A DNA stretch of 64,000 nucleotides from JAYODW01 sp038116745 (GTDB lineage Bacteria; Pseudomonadota; Gammaproteobacteria; Ga0077536): positions 15,744 to 79,743 of the forward strand of contig JAYODW010000022.1 of assembly GCA_038116745.1 (NCBI GenBank); not shown here. Reading direction: 5' to 3'. How positions within the stretch are numbered: the first letter of the stretch is position 1. Below are more notes on the stretch, generated by a model. The model worked only from the letters and a program-made list of their open reading frames with translations, did no database searches and was not told where the DNA came from.

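Noticed and set aside
24445..64000. The giant frame as several adjacent genes read together
   Set aside because: No stop codon occurs in frame 1 anywhere from 24445 to the edge, and repeat modules continue across all candidate internal starts.

Overview
The window looks like a GC-rich proteobacterial chromosome, most likely a gammaproteobacterium. The support is a tamA-tamB pair, a Wsp-type chemosensory operon, a 95-nt tRNA-Sec with the Escherichia-like layout, and a TolC-type exporter. I cannot name a genus. Outside one giant gene the coding density is normal, and stop/start overlaps (ATGA, GTGA) are common.

Bases 1-10662 (minus strand) form one tightly packed operon. In transcription order it encodes a transmembrane chemoreceptor, CheW, CheR with TPR, a second CheW of WspD type, a CheA-CheY hybrid, CheB, a response regulator with a SpoIIE/RsbU-type PP2C phosphatase domain, and a short-chain dehydrogenase cut by the window edge. 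The order is that of Wsp (A-B-C-D-E-F-R), but the WspR diguanylate cyclase is replaced by a protein phosphatase and the CheA carries three Hpt domains. A Hanks-type Ser/Thr kinase is divergently transcribed from the operon head (11053-11934). Kinase and phosphatase together suggest an output by protein (de)phosphorylation rather than cyclic di-GMP.

Bases 11952-18490 (minus) encode TamB, TamA and a TauD/TfdA-type dioxygenase. A cupin protein gene (18732-19367, plus) diverges from them.

Bases 19549-22622 hold a compact selenium locus: a flavoprotein-SelD fusion (plus), a convergent terminator hairpin, a peroxiredoxin-like selenoprotein with an in-frame UGA (minus) and tRNA-Sec (selC, minus) 48 bases upstream of it. 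Supply of selenophosphate, the Sec tRNA and a consumer of Sec therefore lie within about 3 kb.

Bases 23005-64000 (plus) contain a TolC-family outer-membrane channel followed 99 bases later by a single open reading frame that I read codon by codon to the window end without meeting a stop: at least 13,185 codons. It starts with a basic segment and an LEPRLLLS motif, then a DUF4347 domain. After that come several RTX-type Asp/Gly-rich calcium-binding blocks, an embedded metzincin zinc-protease motif, long unrecognised beta-rich and helical regions, and two families of tandem beta modules. There are also Calx-beta-like modules and a recent internal duplication of 894 bases. It is probably exported by a type I system that uses the neighbouring TolC; its C-terminus lies outside the window.
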